This document shows positions 28,101 to 35,626 of a stretch of DNA of 55,070 nt, piece after piece. The notes below the pieces were generated by a model. It worked only from the letters and a program-made list of their open reading frames with translations. It ran no database searches and was not told where the DNA came from. The DNA comes from Opitutia bacterium (lineage in GTDB: Bacteria; Verrucomicrobiota; Verrucomicrobiia; Opitutales; Opitutaceae), in NCBI GenBank assembly GCA_003153035.1, contig PMBT01000014.1:102556-157625 (forward strand), written 5' to 3'. Position numbers and translations under genes: made by a program. Every line of letters begins with the position of its first letter. Position 1 is the stretch's first letter.

Positions 28101-28971
28101 CGTTCTCGAACTTCACTTTGATGCTGGTGTGAAAGTCCTTCCGGTTGAAGAGCTGCGGATCGAACCGGAGTGCACCAAAGACGCGCTTTTCGTTTTGGAA
28201 AGCCGGGTTTTGCTCGTAATGGTGGTCGTCCCACATGCCGTCCACCCGGATGGACAGCACGTTCTGAATCAGCTCCTGGTTTAGGTCGATGCTACTCCGG
28301 AACGTGCCGTAGGACCCGGTGCGCGCCTCGACCGAGCCAAAATCGTGAAACTCGGCATTGTGCGTGCCGGCGTTGACGATGCCGGCCGGGCTGCCCAAGC
28401 CGAACAGGATCTGGTTCGGGCCACGCTGGATGTCGATGCGGTCCACGTTGAACGAATCCCATGGAATGTCCGTGACGAAGAAGTCGCGGGTGTTGTCGGC
28501 CGGGGCCAGACCGCGGACACGTTGGGCGCTCTGGGGATTGCGGAGGTTGCCGGTATCTTCGACGCCGGTGCCGTTGCCTAAGCCCGCGTAGGTGCCGCGC
28601 GGGCCGGCGACCTCGGCGTTGGTCGTGTACTGGAGCAGCGTGCCGCTGTCGGTGGCGCCGATGTCCTCGAGAAATTCCTTTGTGATGACTTGGATGGAAG
28701 AGGCGACATCCTTCAGATCAGTGCGGATGCGGGTGCCGGCGAGGGTTTCCGTCGCTTGGTAGCCGACGTTGCGCGTCGTGCTCACCTCAAATGGCGAAAG
28801 TCTTATGATCTGCTCTTCGCCAGGGGCGCTAGAGACTGAAGCAACCGCGGGAGTCGCGGTTGGTGAAGTTGCCGGCGAAGCAGTCGGCGCGGCTTGTGCA
28901 AACAAGCTGCCGGCGAGGATGCCATTAAGAAACAGCATCCCGAGGACTGAGGCTTGGGTATTTCTTTTCAT
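25123..28971 (-). CDS. TonB-dependent outer-membrane receptor, very large
   Basis: 1282 residues from the ATG at 28971 with a signal peptide (KRNTQASVLGMLFLNGILAGSLFAQA). After an Ala/Pro/Ser/Thr-rich linker comes IIRLSPFEVSTTRNVGYQATETLAGTRI, the opening found before the plug domain in many verrucomicrobial receptors. The plug runs to about residue 190 (VITKEFLEDIGA, then VDRIDIQRGPNQILFGLGSPAGIVN). A long 22-strand type barrel follows and ends in TNTFSF with terminal Phe. It should bind and import large xylan fragments with energy from TonB-ExbBD. No SusD-like lipoprotein is adjacent, unlike Bacteroidota loci. It is divergent from the LacI gene, with a shared box between them. Confidence 0.93.
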   Translation of the reverse strand: MKRNTQASVLGMLFLNGILAGSLFAQAAPTASPATSPTATPAVASVSSAPGEEQIIRLSPFEVSTTRNVGYQATETLAGTRIRTDLKDVASSIQVITKEFLEDIGATDSGTLLQYTTNAEVAGPRGTYAGLGNGTGVEDTGNLRNPQSAQRVRGLAPADNTRDFFVTDIPWDSFNVDRIDIQRGPNQILFGLGSPAGIVNAGTHNAEFHDFGSVEARTGSYGTFRSSIDLNQELIQNVLSIRVDGMWDDHHYEQNPAFQNEKRVFGALRFDPQLFNRKDFHTSIKVKFENGNINADRPRIVPPEDRITPWFRAVDTTSLNGGMGKLAVPNGYTVGSAQATFSPWLGGYANQQQPVWFMDGTSNQLYRIYGGYVNTGALNAAGVPQGAGVNLVGMRYADVFSDLASLSTYAINAHLPNYQYGQYRNASLTDPSVFDFYHNLIDGPTASQFENWNALNIDLQQTFWDDRVGVQFTYDRQRYKRGGQNLIGGPNSNNPSINIDLLQNFQDYVVGPTNATNGNVANPNFGRPFVAIGPGGGNSYESDRKYIRGSVFAELRATDYLAKDSFLAKLLGKHRFNGVFSDEKYSTQNLTWQMYANSLAYATYKLQGNPDGILNLPPIGVAYLGGSLANATSAANAQIPGIKNNLTLQNGNIYQFDSTWRSPTGVNFADPWNVPANLQTIFNGAPVINTTTGATYPQLTQVSNPANYVGWNNNFQDTLLRYDNGADQSLLQAASLTLRETKSYAGTWQGYLWNDAIVPTLGWRYDEVKGQGVTAQTLPGATARGALNLSPTGPASSQPYALPGETNPLNANQTRSVFKAHSNAGGVVAHLNQLLEGHDFLPIDISLSYNKSSNFQITDARRDIYGHNIANPTGATKEYGLMLATKDGKYSLRVTKYDTKLVGATLAGFDNSGIYTTIRDALNWRNIKTYYMSAYTWATAGQTNLNHYTGQRYLWDAAYVDNTTGRPVASGALATGPANSHLETQAQADARRDAALAALNAMQVMLAGNGYFSAWNYGVGPTTQAALETRGQYETNPILPDPASVYDYRNAPLMQGFAITSDTQSKGYEYEFTANPTPNWRIALNAAETTAIRTNIGGPVLDQLVTYMDTLMAGPAGDLVRFNSDYSAGNELRQDWLGWRGKYTLLKLGEGSAAPELRKWRYNVMTNYSFSRGSLKGFAVGAAYRWQDKVVIGYPVIPGANGLASFDLTQPYYGPAENALDLWLGYERKITNRIGWRIQLNVYNVGKKDGLIPISVQPDGHTWASVRIAPVQEWALTNTFSF

Positions 28972-29319
28972 GGTTTTAGGTGTTGGAGTTCTGGTCAAAA
29001 ACACGGTCGTTCCGCCGGTTGGATCGGGGAGGAACCGCCGGCGGCGATGCGGAGTTTCATGGGCACAAGCGCCACATTCTGTCTTGCTGATGGGTAGTCC
29101 GGGCTCAGCCCGTCGGGGTTGACCTGCAAAAAGAAAGAAGGCGAAAGCTGGGGGAGGGGCTTCGGCCGACGCTGGTTGGGTATAGGCCGGAGACGGGCGA
29201 TCCCGTTTGCGGCCATGGTTAAAAATGGTCCCACCCAACCGGAATTAGCAAAGACGACTCTGCGCTAACTTTAGACTTGTCTTGATGATCCCGGCGGGCT
29301 TCTGCTGGACGTCCACCCC
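28972..29319. promoter_or_regulatory. Divergent promoter region of the TonB receptor and LacI genes
   Basis: 348 bp without a real gene; the track ORFs here are shadows. It must contain the promoters for both directions and includes box site D, 45 bp before the LacI start and about 290 bp before the receptor start. One bound regulator could therefore act on its own gene as well as on the receptor. Confidence 0.6.
29264..29275. promoter_or_regulatory. Candidate LacI-type operator, site D (TonB receptor / LacI)
   Basis: Plus-strand GCTAACTTTAGA, sharing CTAACTTTAG exactly with site B, and followed by CTTG as in site A. Lies between the two divergent genes. Confidence 0.62.
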
Positions 29320-30417
29320 ATGAACGAACGCCGCGTCACCCTGGCCGACCTTGCACGCGAAGCCGGCGTGCACGTCACCACCGTTTCACTTGCCCTGCGC
29401 AATCATCCACGGTTGCCGGAGAAAACCCGCTTGCGCCTCCAGAAACTCGCGCAGGAGCGCGGCTATGCGCCCGATCCCTGGCTGCGCGCCCTCGTCGCTT
29501 ACCGCGGCCAGGTCGTTCCCCGCCGCAACCCCCCCACCCTGGCGTATGTGACCAACTGGAATACGCGGTGGGGCTGGAAGGAAGTGACCGCCCATCCTGA
29601 CTTTTTCGCGGGCGCCCTCGCGAAGGCGCAAGAGCTTGGATATAACCTGGAACACTTCTGGCTGCGCGAGCCGGGTCTCACCCATGGCCGGCTGAACCGG
29701 ATTCTCTACGCCCGGGGAATCAATGGAGTGATTATCGCCTCCCATATGCGCGAGATCGATGTGGAGCTGCAATTCGACTGGAAGCATCTCAGCGGAGTCA
29801 AAATCGACTATTTTCCCCACAAGCCGGAATTGCACAACGTCACGAACAACCAGTGCGATGTGATCCGCCTGGCGATGCAAAGACTCATCGCCGCCGGCTA
29901 CCGGCGTATCGGGTTCGTCATGCACCGCGGCTGGGACCATTCCGTCGACCATTTGTGGACGGCCGGTTTTCTGTGCGAACAGCAGAATCTCACTCAGAAA
30001 GAACGGGTCCCGGCGCACATCTTCCCTGGTCCGGTCCCGGTTGAGCGCTGGTTCAAGGAGAGCAAGGCGGATGTGATCACCGATCCGGGACCGTTCGAGC
30101 GGTGGTACGAAAAACACCGGCCGGAGGTCATCATCAGCAAAGCGTCGTTTGTCCTGCCGGAATTCAAGCGGATGGGGCTGCGTATTCCCCGGGATGTGGC
30201 ATTTGTGGATGTTTTCCTGGAGGAGTTCGGCGGGCAGATCGCTGGCGTGCGTCAGAATCACGCGACGGTCGGGGCGCTGGCCGTGGAGATTCTCGCCGGC
30301 CAGCTCCAGCACAACAAATTCGGCGTGCCAGAGATTCCCACGACCACGTTTGTCGAGGGCACGTGGTTCAACGGCGCCTCGTGCCCGATGCCCTTTCGCA
30401 AACGCCGGCCAGTATAG
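29320..30417 (+). CDS. LacI-family transcriptional regulator of the xylan region
   Basis: 365 residues, typical length. The N-terminal HTH is VTLADLAREAGVHVTTVSLALRNHPRLPEKTRLRLQKLAQERGY (the hinge helix follows as PDPWLRALVAY). The periplasmic-binding-protein-like effector domain fills the rest, with RGINGVIIAS, RIGFVMHRG, and PRDVAFVDVFLEEFGGQIAGVRQNH near the C-terminal dimer contact. It should repress its targets until a xylan-derived sugar binds. It is divergent from the TonB receptor. A near-palindromic box found upstream of itself, the receptor, GH52, GH115 and GH3 fits its expected operator, although it lacks the central CG common in LacI operators. Confidence 0.93.
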   Translation: MNERRVTLADLAREAGVHVTTVSLALRNHPRLPEKTRLRLQKLAQERGYAPDPWLRALVAYRGQVVPRRNPPTLAYVTNWNTRWGWKEVTAHPDFFAGALAKAQELGYNLEHFWLREPGLTHGRLNRILYARGINGVIIASHMREIDVELQFDWKHLSGVKIDYFPHKPELHNVTNNQCDVIRLAMQRLIAAGYRRIGFVMHRGWDHSVDHLWTAGFLCEQQNLTQKERVPAHIFPGPVPVERWFKESKADVITDPGPFERWYEKHRPEVIISKASFVLPEFKRMGLRIPRDVAFVDVFLEEFGGQIAGVRQNHATVGALAVEILAGQLQHNKFGVPEIPTTTFVEGTWFNGASCPMPFRKRRPV

Positions 30418-30493
30418 CCATCTGGATGCAAATGCCGGTTACCGATCCCCTGTCACGAAGACAGCCAGTTGGTCGTCGTCCCATGCGGTGTGA

Positions 30494-31975
30494 CTAGAAT
30501 CTCACCGTGGTTTGCGCATAGACGAAGTTGGCATCGCTGCCCGCACCAGTGGCCCGCAAATACGGGCCGGCAAAGAAACGCGCCCACCCGGTGTCCAGCG
30601 AGATCCATGGCCGCGGGGTCCAGGCAACCGTGAGGTCGATTTCCTCTCCGGCGCGCGGGGGCGCGTCCTGGGCAGTCGCGTTGAGGGGCCGGACCGTGGC
30701 GACCGCGTTGGCGCGGAACCAGGCATCCTGGGAGGAGTAGAGCGAGAACCAGTGGTAATCCAACCGCACACTGGTCTTCGGGAGTGGCACGAACCGTGCG
30801 GTGGCAACCGCCTCACGGAGGTTTTTCCAGGCAAAGACGTCCATGAATCCATAGAATTTGTGATTACTCGGGAACAGATTCATGAACGACCCGTTCTTTC
30901 CGTCGTTCCGGTTGGTGTCGCCCGAGGCGAGGTTGTATTCGAGGTCGAAGCGAAGTCTTCCCGCCGCCACTGTTGGCGTGTAGCCGACCAGCGTGTGCAG
31001 CGCCCAAGCCTGCTGGTCGAGGGTCGGATTGCTGCCGGCATAGGTTCCCGTCGCGGCGGTCGTCTGCCGGTTGACGTGGCCTATTTGCAGCGCGGCCTCC
31101 ACCTCGGTATTGAAGGATCCTTCCTTCGGTGCCTGCACGTAGCGTGCCCCGAGCGTCACGATATCCTGCCCGATATCGTAAGCCGCGATGGTGCGCGATG
31201 CGGCCGGAATTGGAGCTGTGGGTGCGCTGTAGATCGGGTTGTTGTCCTTTTTGTCGCGCCAGAGCACGTAGCATTCGAGCAGGTCGGCCGCCGCGAGCTT
31301 TTGCGTTACATAGACCCCGCCAAACAAGTCGTTGGTGCTGGAGTGGTCGAACTTCCATCCAGTGCCGGTGGTGGTTCCCTCGACGTTGACCACGCTGCCG
31401 AGGAAAGCCGTCGCCGCAGTTTTCCCGGGGACCACCGACCAGGTGAGTCTTCCGGCATCAAACGTGCGGGCGAAGTTGTTCCACTCGCTGGACCCGACAA
31501 GCCGCTCTTCGCCGAATGCAAGGATCTGTCGCCCGAGCGTGAAAACGACTGCGGATTTCTTTAGGTCTCCCCACGTGACGGCGGCAAGGCGCAGATCGAG
31601 GGCATCGTTGCCTTCGGCCCCGAGAATGAACGGAACCTTGGGCCGGTCCGAATTCCATTCGCGGGCGTCCTGCAGCTGCACCTGGAACGCGAGTGCGGCG
31701 TCCGGTTTCCACGTGGTCCCAAGGCGGAAGCGCTGGACGAACCATGAGCCATCCGTCGGCGCCGCGGCCGCCGAATTGAAGTCAAAATTGTCTTGCCGGT
31801 CTTCGAAACGCAGCCGCTCGATGACTTCAATCGTTCCCCGTCCGTCGTCAAAGATGATTGCGGACGGCGCGGGCGGCGGGTCAGCGGCGGCGGCGGTAAG
31901 CACCGGCGACAGCAAGGTCAGGGTCATCAAAGTTGTCAGCGGCCGGTTCCAGCCAGTTAAGGTCGTGCGCGTCAT
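30494..31975 (-). CDS. Alginate export (AlgE)-type outer-membrane porin
   Basis: 493 residues from the ATG at 31975 with a signal peptide (LTTLMTLTLLSPVLTAAAA). The barrel shows the alginate_exp pattern: FEDRQDNFDFNS, a gap, WFVQRFRLGTTWKPDAALAFQVQLQDAREWNSDRP, then LTLGRQILAFGEERLVGSSEWNNFARTFDAGRL as FTLGRQ...; ends in terminal Phe (QTTVRF). These 18-strand barrels are porins for anionic polysaccharides or other substrates; alginate itself is not implied. It converges with LacI (76 bp apart) and follows the FG-GAP protein gene, with a REP-like hairpin between. Confidence 0.85.
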   Translation of the reverse strand: MTRTTLTGWNRPLTTLMTLTLLSPVLTAAAADPPPAPSAIIFDDGRGTIEVIERLRFEDRQDNFDFNSAAAAPTDGSWFVQRFRLGTTWKPDAALAFQVQLQDAREWNSDRPKVPFILGAEGNDALDLRLAAVTWGDLKKSAVVFTLGRQILAFGEERLVGSSEWNNFARTFDAGRLTWSVVPGKTAATAFLGSVVNVEGTTTGTGWKFDHSSTNDLFGGVYVTQKLAAADLLECYVLWRDKKDNNPIYSAPTAPIPAASRTIAAYDIGQDIVTLGARYVQAPKEGSFNTEVEAALQIGHVNRQTTAATGTYAGSNPTLDQQAWALHTLVGYTPTVAAGRLRFDLEYNLASGDTNRNDGKNGSFMNLFPSNHKFYGFMDVFAWKNLREAVATARFVPLPKTSVRLDYHWFSLYSSQDAWFRANAVATVRPLNATAQDAPPRAGEEIDLTVAWTPRPWISLDTGWARFFAGPYLRATGAGSDANFVYAQTTVRF

Positions 31976-32009
31976 CCCTAACGCTTCGCTTTGCCTAGAC
32001 CAATGGGAC

Positions 32010-32031
32010 GGCGGGTTCGGGATAACCCGCC
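32010..32031. repeat. REP-like GC-rich hairpin
   Basis: A perfect 8 bp inverted repeat GGCGGGTT / AACCCGCC around CGGGAT, between the porin and the FG-GAP gene. No T tract follows on either strand, so it looks more like a REP/intergenic hairpin than a terminator; it could stabilise or attenuate the transcript. Confidence 0.5.
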
Positions 32032-32166
32032 CTACCCTTTCTGTTGGATGGCCTAATGGGTAATCGTGTCCGACTGCCTTTTCCATGCTGAGACCCGCGC
32101 TACGGCTTGAGCTTGGAGCGTTCCGGCGGCGTGAAACATCCGGACTGGTTGGGTGCGAGGTTTGTT

Positions 32167-35100
32167 TCATTGGTTCGATGGTGTGAAGAACAGCAGTGGG
32201 CCTTCCGTGCGGCTGACGATGAGCGCCGGCCTCTTAAAGCCGGGAAGAGTAATGGCCGCAGCGGCCCGGGCATCACCGACGACACTGATTCCAGACTGTG
32301 CCGGCGACAGCGGCGTGAAGCCGCCGTGCCCGTCTCCTTTCAACAGCAACCCGAGCCCACCATCGAATCGCCCTGTGGAAGGTTCCGGCCCGAAGTTGTT
32401 GCCCACACAAAACAGGTCGAGCAGGCCGTCGCCGTCGAGATCACGCGCGATGATGGCATTGATTGGGGCGCTCTGCGCCAGACGCGGTAGCGGCTGAAAC
32501 CGGAAGGTCCCGTCCGCCTGCTGTAGGAACACGCCGCTCGCGAGCTCGTTGGCGGTCAGACAGTGCGCCGCGGCCAGGCGTTCCGGAACAAAGATATCTG
32601 CCACGGTGGCCTGCGCGAATGCCTTGTAGGTGGAGAATTTCTTCGGCAGCCACGGGAAGCAGTAGGCGAGCTTGCTGCGTCCACGCACGGGATAGAGCCG
32701 GCCATCTTCGTACTGGGCCTCGACTAGTTGGTCGCGGCCACTGCCGTCAAGATCGCCGGCGTAGAGGACTGTGGGCTCGGCCGGCGTGGCGTGATACTTC
32801 GTGTTCAGCCCAACATTCCCCGCGATGATGTCGAGCCGACCGTCGCCGTTGACATCTGCCACCGCGAGCGCGCTCCACCAGCCCGTGTGTGCGCCGAGGC
32901 CGGATTGCTCCGTCAGGTTCTCAAAGCCATGGCCGGTATTGTGAAAATAGCAGATGGGACCCCATTCGAGCGCCAGCAGCAGGTCGGGCCGGCCGTCATG
33001 ATCAACATCTGCCCAGACCGCGGCGGTGACCATGCCGATATGTCGCAGGCCGGGCGCGAGCTCATCGGTCACATCCACGAGCTTTCCTCCAACATTGTGG
33101 TAAAGGAAACTGCGGGGTGTGTCTGGATATCGGCCAGGTACGACCCGGCCGCCGACGAAGACATCGATTTTGCCATCGCCGTCAAAATCCGCTGCCGCGA
33201 TCGCCCCGGTGCTTTCGCCGTTGACCGGCAGCATGCCCTCGGGAGCAGCGGTGAAATGACCACGCCCATCATTGAGGTAAAGCCGGTTGTTGAGCAGCGG
33301 ATCTCCCTGGGAATGAGCCACGCCGCCTGCGGCGATCAATAGGTCCGGATGGCCGTGGCCCGTCACGTCAAAGAACACCGCTCCGTTGTCGTCAGCTTCG
33401 ACTGAGCCGGCCCAGGGCTGGTCGGGCGCGGGCATGAAGGTGCCGTCCGGCTGGCCAAGGAAGAGCTCGCCGGCCTGCCCGGCCGTGCCCGAGACAAAGA
33501 CATCGTCGATGCCGTCGCCATTGACGTCGGCCACGGCGAGCGTCGGGTCCAGACCATTGAGGCGCCGCGGGAGGAGCCGCTGGCGGGTGAACTCGTCGAC
33601 CGGCCGCAGCGTGTTGGCATGCTTGAGACCACGCACGGCTGCCGTTTCAGTGTAAAACGCGTCCGGAGCCGGCGGCGTGTGGAAGACCGCCGCCGACAGG
33701 ACTGGCTTGGCGCCAGCGGCCAGCGGGGGCTCCGCGATGGTGAGCAACTGGTCAGCCGGCAGCTTCTCCAGCACCTGGACTTCACCGCGCGGCCAGCGGA
33801 TTGTGAGCTTATTGATGACTGCGTCATTACCGAGGCCGAAGTGCACCAGCGGCGGTTCGCTCGACGCGATGCCGCGCTCGGTGTAAAGCTGCCGCACCTG
33901 AACGCCCGCTGCAGATTCGAGACGCAGCTCGGCCCCGATGCCGTCGAGATTGGGCGCCCGGCCGGCGAGCTTGATCATCGCGCGATGTCCCGTGGCGGTG
34001 CGATTGCGGATGATCGTCGGCGGGGCGTTGTAATTGGTGAAGATGATATCAAGGTTGCCATCGCCCGCGAGGTCGGCGAGGACGCAGCCGAAGCTGACTC
34101 CTTCGTGATCGAGACCCCACTCTTTGGATACATCGGCGAATTTCAGGTCGCCGAGGTTGCGGTATGCCAGGGTGGTTTCGCGCCGGGGCGGGGAGTTCTT
34201 CCAGACGTTGGCGCGGGCGGTGAGGTTCGGCGCAACATTCTGCCGGTCGACCAGGTCGGCATCGATGAAGTTGCGGATCATGCCGCAGGTGTAGAAGGCG
34301 TCGAGCCGGCCATCGTTGTCCAGATCCCCGAGGCGCGCTGACCAAGTCCAGCCGGTCGCATCCATTCCGGTGAGGTGGGCCACCTCCGCAAAATGGTCGG
34401 TGCCGGTATTGAGGTAGACGGCGTTCCACATGTATTGGGGAATGAGATCCGGGACGCGCTCGATCTCCCACAAGCCGCGGCCGATCTCTTCCATGCCGGC
34501 CATGAACTCCGCGTGGTGGCGGTCGCGCATGTCGGTGATGAGAAAATCGATGAGGCCGTCGTTGTTCAGGTCGCCCGCGTCGGCGCCCATCGAAAAATAG
34601 GTGGCGTGCGGCAGACGCTCATCGATGACATCGACGAACGTGCCGTCACCCTTGTTCAGGTAGAGCCGGTCGGGAGTCTCAAAGTCGTTGGCCACGTAGA
34701 GATCGGGCCAGCCGTCGTGGTTGACATCGACCCAGATCGCGGTGTGTCCCTGCGTCAGGCCCCAGATGCCGGCCTTGGTGGAAACGTCCGTGAAGGTGCC
34801 GTTCCCGTTGTTGTGCATCAGATAACCCCGGCGGCCCTGCGGACTCTTGGAGAAATCGAGGATGTTGGTGACGAGGTAGCAGTCGAGGTAGCCGTCGCGG
34901 TCATAATCGGCGAACACGGCGTGCACGCAGGCGTCCGTGATATCGAGGCCGTATTCGTGGGCGTGTTCGGTGAATGTGCCGTCGCCATTGTTTACGAAAA
35001 GAAGGTTCGGTGCGTTGTAGCGGCAGATGTAGAGATCGGGCCAGCCATCCTGGTTGATGTCCACGACCGTTACGCCGACATTGCTGGCGGGCCCGGCGTC

Positions 35101-35472
35101 GCAGGCCACGCCTGCGGCGTGCGCGATGTCCATGAACTTGAACGGCGCGACCTGACGATAAAGTGCGCAGGGGCCGTTCTTGGATACGACAAAGATATCG
35201 AGCCGGCCATCGCGGTCGAAATCGGCCACGGCGATGCCAGTCTCCACCGAGCCCAGGGTGAGTTCCCGGAAACGATCGCCCCACATCCGTGGGTCGCTGA
35301 AGATATTTGGCACGGTTACGCCGATCTCGGCGGGATCGAGGGTCTCGAACGGCTTCGCGCCGGCCGGCAGCGGCGGTCGGGGATGCAGCGGCGCAGCGGT
35401 GTAAACCGGGGTGGCGGCGGTGAGCACCGAAGCGGAGTAAAAAGCAACTGCTGCAAGCAAAGTCTTAAACAT
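32167..35472 (-). CDS. FG-GAP/VCBS repeat protein with UnbV/ASPIC domain (CRTAC1-like), secreted
   Basis: 1101 residues from the ATG at 35472 with a signal peptide (FKTLLAAVAFYSASVLTAA). It carries about a dozen calcium-binding FG-GAP loops of the form DxDxDGxxD, for example DFDRDGRLDIF, DYDRDGYLDCY, DVNHDGWPDLY, DVNGDGIDDVF and DLDGDGLLDLF. Between the two repeat sets (near residues 530-600) lies a UnbV_ASPIC domain, RQLYTERGIASSEPPLVHFGLG. Such proteins form two seven-bladed propellers on the cell surface; function is unknown, with roles in adhesion or carbohydrate binding suggested for relatives. The haloperoxidase-like gene lies upstream and the AlgE-type porin downstream on the same strand. 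Confidence 0.9.
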   Translation of the reverse strand: MFKTLLAAVAFYSASVLTAATPVYTAAPLHPRPPLPAGAKPFETLDPAEIGVTVPNIFSDPRMWGDRFRELTLGSVETGIAVADFDRDGRLDIFVVSKNGPCALYRQVAPFKFMDIAHAAGVACDAGPASNVGVTVVDINQDGWPDLYICRYNAPNLLFVNNGDGTFTEHAHEYGLDITDACVHAVFADYDRDGYLDCYLVTNILDFSKSPQGRRGYLMHNNGNGTFTDVSTKAGIWGLTQGHTAIWVDVNHDGWPDLYVANDFETPDRLYLNKGDGTFVDVIDERLPHATYFSMGADAGDLNNDGLIDFLITDMRDRHHAEFMAGMEEIGRGLWEIERVPDLIPQYMWNAVYLNTGTDHFAEVAHLTGMDATGWTWSARLGDLDNDGRLDAFYTCGMIRNFIDADLVDRQNVAPNLTARANVWKNSPPRRETTLAYRNLGDLKFADVSKEWGLDHEGVSFGCVLADLAGDGNLDIIFTNYNAPPTIIRNRTATGHRAMIKLAGRAPNLDGIGAELRLESAAGVQVRQLYTERGIASSEPPLVHFGLGNDAVINKLTIRWPRGEVQVLEKLPADQLLTIAEPPLAAGAKPVLSAAVFHTPPAPDAFYTETAAVRGLKHANTLRPVDEFTRQRLLPRRLNGLDPTLAVADVNGDGIDDVFVSGTAGQAGELFLGQPDGTFMPAPDQPWAGSVEADDNGAVFFDVTGHGHPDLLIAAGGVAHSQGDPLLNNRLYLNDGRGHFTAAPEGMLPVNGESTGAIAAADFDGDGKIDVFVGGRVVPGRYPDTPRSFLYHNVGGKLVDVTDELAPGLRHIGMVTAAVWADVDHDGRPDLLLALEWGPICYFHNTGHGFENLTEQSGLGAHTGWWSALAVADVNGDGRLDIIAGNVGLNTKYHATPAEPTVLYAGDLDGSGRDQLVEAQYEDGRLYPVRGRSKLAYCFPWLPKKFSTYKAFAQATVADIFVPERLAAAHCLTANELASGVFLQQADGTFRFQPLPRLAQSAPINAIIARDLDGDGLLDLFCVGNNFGPEPSTGRFDGGLGLLLKGDGHGGFTPLSPAQSGISVVGDARAAAAITLPGFKRPALIVSRTEGPLLFFTPSNQ

Positions 35473-35626
35473 GAGATGTCCCGGGTGATTCAGGTTGAAA
35501 GAGGAGGGACCAGAGCTCCGGGCAAGCAGTGACAGGAGGGCAAGCCAGGCGTCGTTTGCGATCTCTACGACCCGCCGAATTCGGCCGGTCAGCGACCGAA
35601 CGAGATTCCCGGAAATCGGTCCGGCT

